This document shows, piece after piece, positions 1 through 9,092 of a stretch of DNA of 64,000 nucleotides. The stretch is from assembly GCF_000429325.1 (NCBI RefSeq), contig NZ_AUBQ01000005.1, positions 124,001 to 188,000 on the forward strand, written 5' to 3'. Numbering within the stretch: the first letter of the stretch is position 1; each line of letters starts with the position of its first letter. A program made the position numbers and the translations under genes. Below the pieces are notes generated by a model. That model worked only from the letters and a program-made list of their open reading frames with translations. It searched no databases and had not been told where the DNA came from. The stretch is from Fundidesulfovibrio putealis DSM 16056 (GTDB lineage: Bacteria > Desulfobacterota > Desulfovibrionia > Desulfovibrionales > Desulfovibrionaceae).

Positions 1-342
1 GTGGAAGTGCCCGAGGCCACCGCCCAGGCCGTGATCACCGCCAAGGCCCAGGGGCGGCCAGTGTTCGCCGTGGGCACCACCTCGGCCCGCGCCCTGGAGG
101 GCAGCGTGCGCGAGGCCGGGAAAATCGCCCCGTTCGCGGGCTGGACGGACATCTTCATCCGCCCCGGCCATCCGTTCGCCGTGGTGGACGGCATGCTCAC
201 CAATTTTCATTTGCCCGGCTCGTCCCTAGTGATTATGGTTGCCGCCCTGGCCGGGAAGAGCATCATTCTGGACGCATACACCCATGCGGTACGCGAACGT
301 TTCCGGTTTTTTTCGTACGGCGACGCCATGCTCATCCGCTGA
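1..342 (+). CDS. queA: S-adenosylmethionine:tRNA ribosyltransferase-isomerase, C-terminal part
   Basis: This is the last 113 residues of QueA, which moves the ribosyl part of SAM onto 7-aminomethyl-7-deazaguanine in tRNA to make epoxyqueuosine in the cytoplasm. The stretches GTTSARALEG and TNFHLPGSSL are typical of the C-terminal half of the family. The frame is open from base 1 and the full protein is about 340-360 residues, so the start lies left of the window. The protein ends with the family-typical FFSYGDAMLI. It is followed 34 bases later by the ferredoxin of the oxidoreductase operon on the same strand. Identity is secure; only the 5' truncation by the window edge limits it. Confidence 0.93.
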   Translation: MEVPEATAQAVITAKAQGRPVFAVGTTSARALEGSVREAGKIAPFAGWTDIFIRPGHPFAVVDGMLTNFHLPGSSLVIMVAALAGKSIILDAYTHAVRERFRFFSYGDAMLIR

Positions 343-376
343 CCAGGCCGGATCTGCATCCAAGGAGACCATCCCT

Positions 377-610
377 ATGTCGCGAATTGTCATCGACGAG
401 GGGCGCTGCAAAGGCTGCCTGCTCTGCACCACGGTCTGCCCCGTGACCATCATCCGCCAGTCGCGGAACATGAACGCGCAGGGGTACAAGATCGTCGAAG
501 TCGAGCCCGAGCGCTCGGGCGAGTGCACCGGCTGCACCGCCTGCGCGCAGATGTGCCCGGATCTGGCCATCGTGGTCTACCGCACCCGCAAGGGCAAGGA
601 GGCCGCATAA
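377..610 (+). CDS. 2-oxoacid:ferredoxin oxidoreductase delta subunit, 2x[4Fe-4S] ferredoxin
   Basis: A 77-residue ferredoxin with two complete CxxCxxCxxxC clusters: Cys11, 14, 17 and 21, then Cys50, 53, 56 and 60. It should carry electrons inside the 2-oxoacid:acceptor oxidoreductase encoded by the next three genes, between the TPP/FeS catalytic subunits and soluble ferredoxin. The ATG at 377 follows an AAGGAG about 10 bases upstream. The stop TAA overlaps the next ATG by one base (TAATG), which points to translational coupling. Gene order delta-alpha-beta-gamma resembles KorDABC/VorDABC systems. The substrate (2-oxoglutarate or branched-chain 2-oxoacids) cannot be decided from this small subunit. 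Confidence 0.9.
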   Translation: MSRIVIDEGRCKGCLLCTTVCPVTIIRQSRNMNAQGYKIVEVEPERSGECTGCTACAQMCPDLAIVVYRTRKGKEAA

Positions 611-1665
611 TGGCCGACCAACGCATCTTCGTGAAGGGCAACGAGGCAGTGGCCATGGGCGCGCTGGACGCCGGGCTCAAGGGCTACTTCGGCTACCCCA
701 TCACCCCCCAGAACGAAATCCCCGAATTCATGAGCAAGTACCTGCCCGAGGCCGGGGGCGCGTTCGTCCAGGCCGAGAGCGAGCTCGCGGCCATCAACAT
801 GGTGCTGGGCGCGGCCTCCACCGGCAAGCGAGCCATGACCTCCTCCTCGGGGCCTGGCATCTCGCTCATGCAGGAGACCATCTCCAACATGGCCGGCGGC
901 GAGACCCCCTGCGTCATCGTGAACATGATGCGCGGCGGGCCGGGCGTGGGCGACATCAACACCGCCCAGGGCGACTACTTCCAGGCCACGCGCGGCGGCG
1001 GCCACGGCGACTACCGCACCCCCTGCCTGGCCCCGGCCACCTGCCAGGAAGCCTACGACCTGACCATCGCGGCCTTCGACCTGGCCTTCGCCTACCGCAC
1101 CCCGGTGCTCCTGGTGGGCGACGCCATCCTGGGCCAGATGAAGGAGCCGCTGCTGCGCCGCCCGCCCATCGCCATCGACCCCGCCGAAGGAGCCGACTGG
1201 CGCCTTGGCGGCACCAGCGGGCCGAACCGCCGCTTCGTGCGCTCCCTGCATCTGGCCGAGGGGAAGCTTGCCGAAGTGAACCTGCGCCTTCAGGAAAAAT
1301 ACCGCGCCATCCAGGCCCACGCCCGCTTCGAGAGCTTCCAGACCGAGGATGCGGAGCTTGTGGTGGTGGCCTTCGGGTCCACCGGGCGCATCGTCAAGTC
1401 GGGCGTGCGCAAGCTGCGCGCCAGGGGCCTCAAGGTGGGGCTGTTCCGGCCCATCAGCCTGTATCCCTTCCCGGAGCAGGCGCTTCGCGACCTGGCCTAT
1501 TCGGGCAAACGCTTCCTGACCATCGAGCACAACATGGGCCAGATGGTGGACGACGTGCGCCTGGCCGTGCGCGGCCTGGCCGACTCCGACTTCTACGGGG
1601 CGCTGCCCGGCAACATCCCCAATCCCGACGAGTTCGAGGCCGCCATCGAACGCGCCTGCGCGTGA
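610..1665 (+). CDS. korA: 2-oxoacid:acceptor oxidoreductase alpha subunit
   Basis: A 351-residue protein of the pyruvate:ferredoxin oxidoreductase alpha family. GYPITPQNEIPEF near residue 30 is the classic domain I signature, QAESELAAINMVLGAA follows, and GGPGVGDIN lies near residue 112. The C-terminal domain (AFGSTGRIVKSGVRKLRARG) matches domain II. With the beta, gamma and delta subunits it should oxidatively decarboxylate a 2-oxoacid to an acyl-CoA and reduced ferredoxin. It overlaps the ferredoxin stop by one base, and beta follows after 8 bases. The symbol korA is chosen from the gene order; a VorB-type activity on branched-chain 2-oxoacids is equally possible. Confidence 0.88.
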   Translation: MADQRIFVKGNEAVAMGALDAGLKGYFGYPITPQNEIPEFMSKYLPEAGGAFVQAESELAAINMVLGAASTGKRAMTSSSGPGISLMQETISNMAGGETPCVIVNMMRGGPGVGDINTAQGDYFQATRGGGHGDYRTPCLAPATCQEAYDLTIAAFDLAFAYRTPVLLVGDAILGQMKEPLLRRPPIAIDPAEGADWRLGGTSGPNRRFVRSLHLAEGKLAEVNLRLQEKYRAIQAHARFESFQTEDAELVVVAFGSTGRIVKSGVRKLRARGLKVGLFRPISLYPFPEQALRDLAYSGKRFLTIEHNMGQMVDDVRLAVRGLADSDFYGALPGNIPNPDEFEAAIERACA

Positions 1666-1673
1666 GGACCTCC

Positions 1674-2432
1674 ATGAGCGAAACCATAGCATTCACCCGC
1701 ACTCCCTCCGTGGCGGACGTGGCCAGCCACTACTGCCCCGGCTGCCAGCACGGCGTGGCCCACAGGCTGGTGGCCGAATACCTGGATGGCATGGGCCTTG
1801 CCGAGAAGACCATCATGGTCACCTCCATCGGCTGCTCGGTGCTCCTGTACAACTACCTGCTGTTCGACGCGGTTGAGGCCCCCCACGGGCGCGCCCCGGC
1901 TGCGGCCACGGGCATCAAGCGCACCAACCCGGACAAGGTGGTGTTCACCTATCAGGGCGACGGCGACCTGGCCTCCATCGGCATGGGCGAGATCATGCAC
2001 GCCGCCAATCGGGGCGAGCGCATCACCGTGGTGTTCGTCAACAACACCGTCTACGGCATGACCGGCGGCCAGATGGCCCCCACCACCCTGATCGGCCAGA
2101 AGACCACCACCAGCCCCGCCGGGCGCTGCTCCTCGAACGAGGGCATGCCCATGCGCATGGCCGAGATCATGGCCGCGCTTCCCGGCGTGGCCTTTTCGGC
2201 CAGGGTGGCGCTCAACTCGGTGAAGCACATCGCCCAGGCCAAGAAGGCCATGCGCCACGCCTTCGAGGCGCAGTTGGAAGACCGGGGCCTGGGGTTCGTG
2301 GAGCTTCTGGCCACCTGCCCCACCAATTGGAAGATGGACGCGGTCCAGGCCAACGAGCGCATCGAAAAAGAGCTGATCCCTTATTATCCCCTGGGCGTGT
2401 TCAAGGACGCCAAGAAAAGCGGGGTGTGCTGA
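1674..2432 (+). CDS. korB: 2-oxoacid:acceptor oxidoreductase beta subunit, TPP-binding
   Basis: A 252-residue TPP-binding subunit. [10 protein letters not shown] near residue 20 supplies two cysteines of the family's [4Fe-4S] ligand set, and the TPP/Mg site is visible as GDGDLASIG followed by VNN about 25 residues later. It carries out the decarboxylation step together with the alpha subunit. The ATG at 1674 follows GAGGACCTCC closely after the alpha stop. An in-frame upstream GTG would add only four residues and is disfavoured. The stop codon overlaps the gamma start (TGATG). Subunit identity is clear; substrate is not. Confidence 0.9.
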   Translation: MSETIAFTRTPSVADVASHYCPGCQHGVAHRLVAEYLDGMGLAEKTIMVTSIGCSVLLYNYLLFDAVEAPHGRAPAAATGIKRTNPDKVVFTYQGDGDLASIGMGEIMHAANRGERITVVFVNNTVYGMTGGQMAPTTLIGQKTTTSPAGRCSSNEGMPMRMAEIMAALPGVAFSARVALNSVKHIAQAKKAMRHAFEAQLEDRGLGFVELLATCPTNWKMDAVQANERIEKELIPYYPLGVFKDAKKSGVC

Positions 2433-2968
2433 TGTACGCGGACGTCATCATCGCCGGATTCGGCGGCCAGGGCGTGGTCCTGGCCGGAACGCTACTGGCC
2501 CAGGCGGCCATGGAGCACGGCCTGCACGTCACCTTCATGCCTGTGTACGGCCCGGAGATGCGCGGCGGCACTGCCAACTGCACCGTGGTCATCTCCGACG
2601 AGGAGATCGGCTCGCCCATCATCCAGAGTCCGGTGGGGCTCATCGCCCTGAACCGGCCCTCGCTCGAGAAGTTCCAGCCCAGGCTGGCCGACGGCGGGGT
2701 GCTGGTGCTGAACTCCTCGCTCATGGACGCGGAGCTGGCCGACGTTTCGCGCGTGAAAGCCAGCGCCGTGCCCTGCAACGAGATCGCCGAGCAGGTGGGC
2801 AACGCCCGCATGGTGAACATGGTGGCCCTGGGGGCGTACGCCAAGGCCTCGGGCGCGCTGCCGCTCTCGCGGCTCCAGCAGGCGCTCAGCCACGTGATCC
2901 CCGGCCATTACAGCCACATGATTCCCAAGAACGCCGAAGCCTTGCAGGCAGGCTACGACGCGGCATGA
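2432..2968 (+). CDS. korC: 2-oxoacid:acceptor oxidoreductase gamma subunit
   Basis: A 178-residue gamma-domain protein. The N-terminal [20 protein letters not shown] and the later [14 protein letters not shown] are hallmarks of the gamma subunit of pyruvate/2-oxoacid ferredoxin oxidoreductases, which helps bind CoA and form the complex interface. The ATG at 2432 overlaps the beta stop (TGATG). A strong terminator follows at once, so the operon delta-alpha-beta-gamma ends here. An extended upstream frame exists but would overlap the beta gene by about 100 bases and lacks family residues. Confidence 0.9.
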   Translation: MYADVIIAGFGGQGVVLAGTLLAQAAMEHGLHVTFMPVYGPEMRGGTANCTVVISDEEIGSPIIQSPVGLIALNRPSLEKFQPRLADGGVLVLNSSLMDAELADVSRVKASAVPCNEIAEQVGNARMVNMVALGAYAKASGALPLSRLQQALSHVIPGHYSHMIPKNAEALQAGYDAA

Positions 2969-2979
2969 TCTGACCAACA

Positions 2980-3001
2980 GGGGGGCACGGCCCCCCTTTT
3001 T
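2980..3001 (+). terminator. Rho-independent terminator of the oxidoreductase operon
   Basis: A 7-bp GC stem (GGGGGGC / GCCCCCC, arms 2980-2986 and 2990-2996) with a three-base loop is followed by five T residues. It starts 12 bases after the gamma-subunit stop. Confidence 0.9.
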
Positions 3002-3040
3002 CATGCCCGCGTCCGCGCCCGCCCGCCCAAGAGACCCCAC

Positions 3041-3892
3041 ATGTCGCAGATACGCATCCCCGAGAAGATTTTCGGCATCATCGGCCATCCGCTGGCCCAG
3101 ACCATGTCGCCGCTTTTGCACAACTGGGGGTTTGAGCTCATGGGCGTGCGCGCCTGCTACATGGCCTTCCCCACGCCCCCGGAGAGGCTGGCTGCCTTTG
3201 TCCAGGCCGTGCGGACCCTGCCGGTTTCGGGCCTCTCGGTCACCATTCCCCATAAGGAGGCCGTGATCCCGCTGCTGGACTGCGTCTCGCCGCTGGCCGA
3301 GCGCACGGGTGCGGTGAACACCCTGGTCTGGGAGAATGGTCAGCTGGTAGGCCACAATACCGACGTGGCCGGGTTCGTGTCGCCGCTTCTGGAGCGCGAG
3401 GCCTGGCACGGCGCCATGCCCGCCTCGGCCCTGGTGCTGGGAGCCGGAGGCGCGGCCAAGGCCGTTCTGGCCGGGCTTCATGAGATCGGTGTGGAGCAGG
3501 TGACGGTCAGCAACCGCGACTTCGCGCGCGCCGCCGCCCTGGCTGCGCAGTTTTCGGCCAACGCCGTGGCCTGGGAGCGCCGCCACAACGTGGAGGCGCA
3601 TCTGGTGGTGAACACCACCCCCATGGGCATGACCGGCAAGGCCCCGGATGTGTCGCCGCTGCCCAGGGAGTACTGGACGCGCGACCAACTGGCCTACGAC
3701 CTGGTCTACAATCCGCGCCGCACGCTCTTTCTGCGTGAGGCCCAGGAGGCCGGGGCCGACACCATCGACGGCCTTTCCATGTTCGCGGCCCAGGGCGCGG
3801 CCCAGTTCAAGCTCTGGACCGGGCTTGCGCTTCCCATGGCCGAGGCCATGGACCTTCTGGCCGGGGCGCTGGCCGGGGAACAGGCGAAATAG
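3041..3892 (+). CDS. aroE: Shikimate dehydrogenase
   Basis: A 283-residue AroE that reduces 3-dehydroshikimate to shikimate with NADPH in the cytoplasm (aromatic amino acid pathway). Visible motifs are GHPLAQTMSPLLHN at the N-terminus (substrate site), SVTIPHKEAV with the catalytic Lys, GHNTDVAGF with the catalytic Asp, the dinucleotide-binding GAGGAAKAVL, and NTTPMGMTG. The N-terminal MSQIRIPEKIFGIIGHP fits the usual family start. It stands alone after the terminator at 2980-3001. Another gene of the pathway, aroC, lies about 4 kb downstream on the other strand. Confidence 0.95.
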   Translation: MSQIRIPEKIFGIIGHPLAQTMSPLLHNWGFELMGVRACYMAFPTPPERLAAFVQAVRTLPVSGLSVTIPHKEAVIPLLDCVSPLAERTGAVNTLVWENGQLVGHNTDVAGFVSPLLEREAWHGAMPASALVLGAGGAAKAVLAGLHEIGVEQVTVSNRDFARAAALAAQFSANAVAWERRHNVEAHLVVNTTPMGMTGKAPDVSPLPREYWTRDQLAYDLVYNPRRTLFLREAQEAGADTIDGLSMFAAQGAAQFKLWTGLALPMAEAMDLLAGALAGEQAK

Positions 3893-3990
3893 ACCGGATT
3901 CCATCGCCTCCCGAAAGGCTTTTCCGCCGGAAAAGTCTGTGTTACGCAAAATCAAGGCGTACACATCCGGGATTGCATGGGGTCCGAAGC

Positions 3991-5115
3991 ATGAAGTCCA
4001 GATTCGCCAATATTCTGCTCCTGATCGGGTCTACAATGGCGTGCCTCGTCCTCTTGGACGGGGCATTTCGCTTTTATGAGGGCCGGGTCATGACGGCGTC
4101 CTACCACCCGGATGGGCCGTCCGTTGACCTGCAAAGCCTCAATTACAACGACTCCAGCGTGCCCAAGGCCAGGCAGGACAGCGAGTTCAGGATACTGAGC
4201 TTCGGCGACTCCTTCTGCCACGCCATCGTGCAATTCCCGGCTTCTTACAATGGAGTGGCCCAGGCCCTTCTTTCCCGCCCGGCACGTCCCGTGCGGATCG
4301 TCAACTTCGGGGAGCCCAGTTCCTCCTTCCCGCAGTATATCGCAGCCATGGCCAACTGGTGCGGGCAGATCGCGCACGACGCACTCCTGGTGAACATCTT
4401 CCTGGGCAACGACCTCTCCGAGGCGGCGCGGGGTGAAGTGCCGGACGACGGGGTCATAAACCGCGTGCTGGGCGACAACTTCGTGGACGTGCAGACCGGG
4501 CGCAAGCGCATGAGCCATGTGCCGCGCCTGTTCCCGCTGCGCATGGCAGACTACGCCTATGCCCACTACCTCTGCGCCACCGAAGGGCAGTTCGTGCTGA
4601 AGGACGTCCCCCCGCCGTACACCCATGCCCTGGGCCCCCTGGACGACGCCGCGTTCCAGCGCGTGGCGGCGCGCCATCTGGAAGCCTGCGACCCGCAGGC
4701 CCTGGGACTTCTCAGGCGCGGGTACGAGGGCGTGGCTGCGCTGGGGCGCTATCTGGCTGGCGAGATGGCCAGGGGAGTGAAAGTGCTGGTGATGCTCTCC
4801 CCCGCCGAGGTGCAGGTGAACGACGCCCTGTTCGAGCGGGTGACGGCGCGCATGAACGCCGCCGCGCGCTTCGACCGCGACCTGCCAAACCGGCTGGTGG
4901 CTCAGGCGCTGGAAGCCGCCGCGCCGGGCATCCCCGTGCTGGACCTGCTCCCGGTGCTGCGCCGGGCTCTGGATGCGGGCGTCAATCCCTACTACCCCAT
5001 GGAGACCCACTGGAACGTGGAGGGCAACCGTGTGGCCGCCCAGGCCCTGGCGGAGTGGATCGAGGCCCACTGGCTCGCAGCCTCGCCCGCCCCGCAACTT
5101 GCGGGCGGACAGTGA
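3991..5115 (+). CDS. Membrane-anchored SGNH-hydrolase-like protein
   Basis: A 374-residue protein with one N-terminal hydrophobic segment (residues about 7-25) and then a mostly soluble domain, so probably anchored in the inner membrane and facing the periplasm. FGDSFCHAI gives a GDS block with the nucleophile Ser, and THWNVEGNRVAAQAL near the C-terminus gives the His block seen in SGNH/AlgX-like hydrolases and acetyltransferases. No partner acyltransferase (MBOAT) is next to it, so the substrate is unknown. The ATG at 3991 is preferred over an in-frame TTG six codons upstream. A role in esterification or deesterification of a surface glycan is only inference. Confidence 0.6.
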   Translation: MKSRFANILLLIGSTMACLVLLDGAFRFYEGRVMTASYHPDGPSVDLQSLNYNDSSVPKARQDSEFRILSFGDSFCHAIVQFPASYNGVAQALLSRPARPVRIVNFGEPSSSFPQYIAAMANWCGQIAHDALLVNIFLGNDLSEAARGEVPDDGVINRVLGDNFVDVQTGRKRMSHVPRLFPLRMADYAYAHYLCATEGQFVLKDVPPPYTHALGPLDDAAFQRVAARHLEACDPQALGLLRRGYEGVAALGRYLAGEMARGVKVLVMLSPAEVQVNDALFERVTARMNAAARFDRDLPNRLVAQALEAAAPGIPVLDLLPVLRRALDAGVNPYYPMETHWNVEGNRVAAQALAEWIEAHWLAASPAPQLAGGQ

Positions 5116-5232
5116 GTTCCGCAGGGCTCGGGACTGCGCGCACGTTATGCCGGGCGGTGAGTCCGGCATAGTTTCTGCTTTACCCGCGCTGACACGCTGT
5201 CGTATGCTTCCGCCGATCTTCGGAGTCGCTCC

Positions 5233-7071
5233 ATGCACGTAATTATCCGCGTTTTGGCCCTGTTGCTGCTCGTGGCCGTCCCTTCCTGGGCGCAGCCGAC
5301 CCCCGTTACCGTAAGCTGGGAGCTGGCCGTGCTGCCCGTGGGCACTGGCGGCGCGCAGCAGATGGCCGTCCTCTGGCTCACGCCAGCGCCTGGGTACAAG
5401 GCCTACGCCAACGACCCCGGCCAGTCCGGCATGCCCACCCGCGCCCAGGTGCGCCTGACCCCTACCGGGCAGAACCTGCCGGTGCTCTATCCGCCCGGCA
5501 AGTCCGGGCAGGACCTCTACGAGAAGGACAAGACGGTCAACGTCTACGACGTGCCCACGCCGCTCTTCGTGCTGATCCCCGACAACGCGCCGCCGGGCTT
5601 CGGCCTGGAGGCCACGGTGAGCCTTTTGGCCTGCACCGACGCCAGCTGCTGGCCCATGCAGCTGGAATCGAGCTTTTCCTCGCGGGAGGTTTCCGCGCCC
5701 GCGCCAGCGGACAAAAAGCCCTGGTGGCCCGTTTTCGCCGGGCTTGCCGCCAAGGCGCCGAGCACGCCCGCGCCCGTGCAGGAGACCATAGCCAAGGTGG
5801 ACAAGGCCGCCAAAGAGTCGGCTTCGTCCTGGAACTTTACGCCGCGTTCCGTGCAGCCCCATCTGGAGGTGGACGGCCTCCTGAAGGCGCTGCCCCTGGC
5901 CATCCTGGCCGGGTTCCTCCTGAACCTGATGCCCTGCGTGCTGCCCGTGGCCTGCCTGAAGCTCTCGAGCCTGCTGGCCGCCTGCAACCAGGGCGATATC
6001 AGCGACCGCTTCACGCGCATCCGCGAGCACAACGTCTGGTTCGCCCTGGGCATCCTGGGCTATTTCTGCCTGCTGGCCGTGGTGCTTGGGCTGGCCGGAC
6101 TGGCCTGGGGACAGTTCTTCCAGCAGCCGGGGCTGGTGTTCGGGGCGGCTGCGGTGCTCTTTTCCATGGGCCTGTCGCTGTTCGGGGTGTTTCATCTGCC
6201 GGTGATCGACCTCAAAATCGCGGCGCATCCCGGCCACAGCCCCAGGACCCAGGCCCTGGCCACGGGATTTCTGGCCACGCTCCTGGCCACGCCCTGTTCG
6301 GGGCCGTTTCTTGGCGGGGTGCTGGCCTGGACGCTCATGCAGCCCGTGCCTGTGGTCATGGCCGTGTTCGTGGGCATCGGCCTGGGCATGGCGCTGCCGT
6401 ATCTGGTGCTGGCCGCACGGCCCGAGCTGACACGCTTCGTGCCGCGCCCCGGCGCGTGGATGGCCCAGTTGGAAAAACTGGCGGGTTTCCTCATCATGGC
6501 CACCTGCCTGTATTTCCTGGCCATACTGCCCCAGCCCCTGCTGGTCCCGGCCCTGGGCGCGCTCCTGGTGGTGGCCCTCGGCTGCCACGCCTGGGGCAGC
6601 TGGACCAATCTGTCACAGGGCGCGTTCACCCGATGGTCCATCCGGCTTGCGGCCCTGGCTGTGTCGGTTGCCGCCTGCGCGTGGGCCGTCACGCCGCCCG
6701 CGCCCGTGGGCGAGGTGTGGAAGAATTACGACAAGGCCGCGTTCAACCAGTCGCTCGGGCAGGAGAACCTGCTGCTGGATTTCACGGCCGACTGGTGCCC
6801 CACCTGCAAGGCCCTGGAGAAAACCGTGTTGGCTCCGGATAAGGTGGCCGCACTCCAAAAGCGCTACGGCTTCACGGCCATCCGCGTGGACCTGACCCGC
6901 GAGGACCCTGAGACCATGGCGCTCCTGCGCGCGCTGGGCTCTGCCTCCATCCCGGTGGCGGCCATGTTCCCCAAGGGGGACGGGTCCTCCAGGCCCGTGG
7001 TGCTGCGCGACCTGTTCACGGCTTCCCAACTGGAAGACGCCCTGAAAGAGGCTTTCTCCGATGCGAAATAA
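5233..7071 (+). CDS. dsbD: Thiol:disulfide interchange protein DsbD
   Basis: A 612-residue three-domain DsbD that passes reducing equivalents from cytoplasmic thioredoxin to periplasmic thiol proteins. A signal peptide (residues 1-20, ending SWA) leads into a periplasmic domain with the cysteine pair Cys134/Cys139. The multi-spanning domain holds conserved prolyl-cysteines in LMPCVLPV (Cys235) and ATPCSGPF (Cys355). The C-terminal thioredoxin domain has the WCPTC site (Cys522/Cys525). Its last 11 bases overlap dgkA, so the two are probably co-translated. It likely serves cytochrome c maturation, important in sulfate reducers with many periplasmic cytochromes. Confidence 0.93.
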   Translation: MHVIIRVLALLLLVAVPSWAQPTPVTVSWELAVLPVGTGGAQQMAVLWLTPAPGYKAYANDPGQSGMPTRAQVRLTPTGQNLPVLYPPGKSGQDLYEKDKTVNVYDVPTPLFVLIPDNAPPGFGLEATVSLLACTDASCWPMQLESSFSSREVSAPAPADKKPWWPVFAGLAAKAPSTPAPVQETIAKVDKAAKESASSWNFTPRSVQPHLEVDGLLKALPLAILAGFLLNLMPCVLPVACLKLSSLLAACNQGDISDRFTRIREHNVWFALGILGYFCLLAVVLGLAGLAWGQFFQQPGLVFGAAAVLFSMGLSLFGVFHLPVIDLKIAAHPGHSPRTQALATGFLATLLATPCSGPFLGGVLAWTLMQPVPVVMAVFVGIGLGMALPYLVLAARPELTRFVPRPGAWMAQLEKLAGFLIMATCLYFLAILPQPLLVPALGALLVVALGCHAWGSWTNLSQGAFTRWSIRLAALAVSVAACAWAVTPPAPVGEVWKNYDKAAFNQSLGQENLLLDFTADWCPTCKALEKTVLAPDKVAALQKRYGFTAIRVDLTREDPETMALLRALGSASIPVAAMFPKGDGSSRPVVLRDLFTASQLEDALKEAFSDAK

Positions 7072-7450
7072 GTTCCTGGGCACGGGCCAGCCGGGGTTCA
7101 ACCCCTGGCGCAAGCTGAGGGTCATCGCTTCGGGCCTGCGCTACGCGGTGCTCTACGACCTGTCCGTGGCCTACAAAGTGGTGCTGTCCCTGGCGGTGCT
7201 GGTGTTCGCCTTCGCCTACCGGGACTGGGTGGATTTCCTGCTGGTGATGCTGGCCACGGCGGTGATGCTGGCCGCCGAGATCTTCAACAGCGCCGTGGAG
7301 GCCATCTGCGACTACCTCCAGACCGCCAAGGACGAGAAGATAAAGGCAATCAAGGACATGGCGGCAGCGGCCACGGGTGTGGCCATCCTGGCCTGGGTGC
7401 TGGTGATAGCCTTCGAGATGTTGGAAATATTCGGATGGAGGATCGTGTGA
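7061..7450 (+). CDS. dgkA: Diacylglycerol kinase, prokaryotic type
   Basis: A 129-residue small integral-membrane kinase that phosphorylates diacylglycerol to phosphatidic acid and so recycles lipid released by periplasmic glycan synthesis. The diagnostic AAEIFNSAVEAICDYL and KAIKDMAAAA are present, along with three hydrophobic spans. The N-terminal NPWRKLRVIASGLRYA is also family-typical. It begins inside the 3' end of dsbD with an 11-base overlap. The next gene begins before its stop, so three genes are chained by overlaps. Confidence 0.93.
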   Translation: MRNKFLGTGQPGFNPWRKLRVIASGLRYAVLYDLSVAYKVVLSLAVLVFAFAYRDWVDFLLVMLATAVMLAAEIFNSAVEAICDYLQTAKDEKIKAIKDMAAAATGVAILAWVLVIAFEMLEIFGWRIV

Positions 7451-7923
7451 CCCAGATGAAGCCTGACCAGAAGGAAGAAGAAACAAAGCCCGAGAAAAAG
7501 CGCCCGCTCGATCCCCGGACAGGGGCCATCATCCTGTTCGGATCGCTGGCCGTGGCCGCAGTGGTCACCTGGGCCTTGTCCGTTGCGTTCCCCATCGCCC
7601 AGGACACGCTGGGGCGGTTCAACCCTCCGCCGACCAGTGACGGCGCGTGGATGATGATCGGCTCCTGGACCGTGTTCCCGCTGGTGCTGGGCGCGGCCTT
7701 CCTGCGCATGGCCAGGGGCGTGGATGTGATGCTCCAGGTGTACGCCTTTGCGGGCGTGACCTATTTCCTGCAAAGCTGGGCCGAGTTCAAGGCCCGCGAG
7801 GACATTTCCCTGTGGGCGGAGCTGGCTTTCACCGCCGTGGCGACCCTTGTCTTCCACGCCTTGGCCAAGCGCCACGCTCCGCCCGCAAAGCCGGACGGGG
7901 ACGAATCAGAGTCCGCGTCCTGA
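7435..7923 (+). CDS. Hypothetical four-span membrane protein
   Basis: I do not recognise this 162-residue protein. A charged, Lys/Glu-rich N-terminus (about 28 residues) precedes four likely membrane spans, and the tail is short and acidic. The start is uncertain: ATG 7435 overlaps dgkA by 16 bases, while a GGAGG at 7437-7441 fits a GTG at 7447 or an ATG at 7453 better. It is chained to dsbD-dgkA by overlap, which suggests a membrane-related role, but nothing in its residues gives a function. Its 3' end overlaps the convergent aroC by 18 bases. Confidence 0.65.
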   Translation: MEDRVTQMKPDQKEEETKPEKKRPLDPRTGAIILFGSLAVAAVVTWALSVAFPIAQDTLGRFNPPPTSDGAWMMIGSWTVFPLVLGAAFLRMARGVDVMLQVYAFAGVTYFLQSWAEFKAREDISLWAELAFTAVATLVFHALAKRHAPPAKPDGDESESAS

Positions 7924-8961
7924 GAGCAGCCAGAAATCGGCCAGGGTCAGGCAGACCATGGCCTCCAGAACAGGGTTGATGCGCGGCACGGCGCAGATGT
8001 CGTGCCGTCCGCCCACGGTGATGGTGGTGGCCTCGCCCGAGGTGGTCACCGTGCGCTGCTCCATGGCCACCGAGGGGATGGGCTTCACCGCGCAGCGGAC
8101 CACCACGTCCTGGCCGGAGCTTATGCCGCCAAGCACTCCGCCCGCCCGGTTTGAGGCAAAGCCCTCCGGGGTGATGGCGTCGTTGTTTTTCGATCCGTAA
8201 TTCCTCGCGGCCTGCAAGCCTTCCCCGATCTCCACGGCCTTCACCGCCCCAACGCCCATGAGGGCGTAGGCCAGGCGCGCGTCCAGCTTGTCGAACACCG
8301 GTTCGCCAAGCCCGGCGGGCAGGCCGCTGGCCGTGACGCAGACCACCGCGCCCAGGGTGTCGCCTTCTTCCTTGGTCTGGCGCACGCGGTCCTCCCAGAT
8401 CTCCACGACGTGGTCGTCGGGGGCGTAGAAGGGGCGGGTGTGGGCGTTCAGGATGTCGAAGCAGTGGGCGGGAACGTCGCCCAGCTCCTTGGTGTAGGAA
8501 TAGACCTTGACGCCGTGGCGCTGCAGCAGCAGGCGGGCGATCTCGCCGCCGACAACGCGGGCTGCGGTTTCGCGGCCCGAGGCGCGCCCGCCGCCGCGAT
8601 AGTCGCGCACGCCGTACTTGGCCTGGTAGGTGAAGTCGGCGTGGCCGGGGCGGAACACGTCCTTGATGTTGGAATAGTCGCGGGAGCGCTGGTCGGTGTT
8701 CTCGATGACGAACCCGATGGACGTGCCCGTGGCCACGCCCTCGAACACGCCCGAGAGCAGGCGCACCGCATCGGGTTCCTTGCGGGCGGTGGAGCCGGGG
8801 CCGCCCTGTCCTGGCCGTCGCCTGTCCAGGGCTTCCTGGATGAGCTCGGGCGTGATGGGGAGTCCGGCGGGGCAGCCGTCGATGATGCCGCCGAGTGCCG
8901 GGCCGTGGGATTCGCCGAATGTGGTGAGCCTGAAAAGGCGTCCGATGGTGTTTCCGCTCAT
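7906..8961 (-). CDS. aroC: Chorismate synthase
   Basis: A 351-residue AroC that converts 5-enolpyruvylshikimate-3-phosphate to chorismate using reduced FMN. Typical segments are RLTTFGESHGPALGGIIDGCPAGL at the N-terminus (family signature 1, shown here in part by its GESHG core), RPGHADFTY, RGGGRASGRETAARV (signature with the FMN-site residues) and GISSGQD (late signature). The length is normal. The ATG at 8961 begins MSGNTIGRLF as in other family members. It is convergent with the preceding membrane protein gene and overlaps it by 18 bases. Confidence 0.96.
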   Translation of the reverse strand: MSGNTIGRLFRLTTFGESHGPALGGIIDGCPAGLPITPELIQEALDRRRPGQGGPGSTARKEPDAVRLLSGVFEGVATGTSIGFVIENTDQRSRDYSNIKDVFRPGHADFTYQAKYGVRDYRGGGRASGRETAARVVGGEIARLLLQRHGVKVYSYTKELGDVPAHCFDILNAHTRPFYAPDDHVVEIWEDRVRQTKEEGDTLGAVVCVTASGLPAGLGEPVFDKLDARLAYALMGVGAVKAVEIGEGLQAARNYGSKNNDAITPEGFASNRAGGVLGGISSGQDVVVRCAVKPIPSVAMEQRTVTTSGEATTITVGGRHDICAVPRINPVLEAMVCLTLADFWLLSGRGL

Positions 8962-9092
8962 GGGCCGGCACGCTAGCCTGGATGGGGGGGCCGGGGCAAG
9001 GGGCTATCTGATGTGATGTGTCTTGAACCGTTCGATTTCATGGCGCATGCGATGTCAGGCACACGGCTGCGGGAGCGTCAAAGCCGGTGGTT

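Noticed and set aside
3952-6588. A long open frame of 878 codons on the minus strand
   Set aside because: It lies opposite the SGNH-like gene and dsbD, is Gly/His/Gln/Arg-rich, and has no ribosome site or family motif. High-GC genes commonly leave such antisense frames open.
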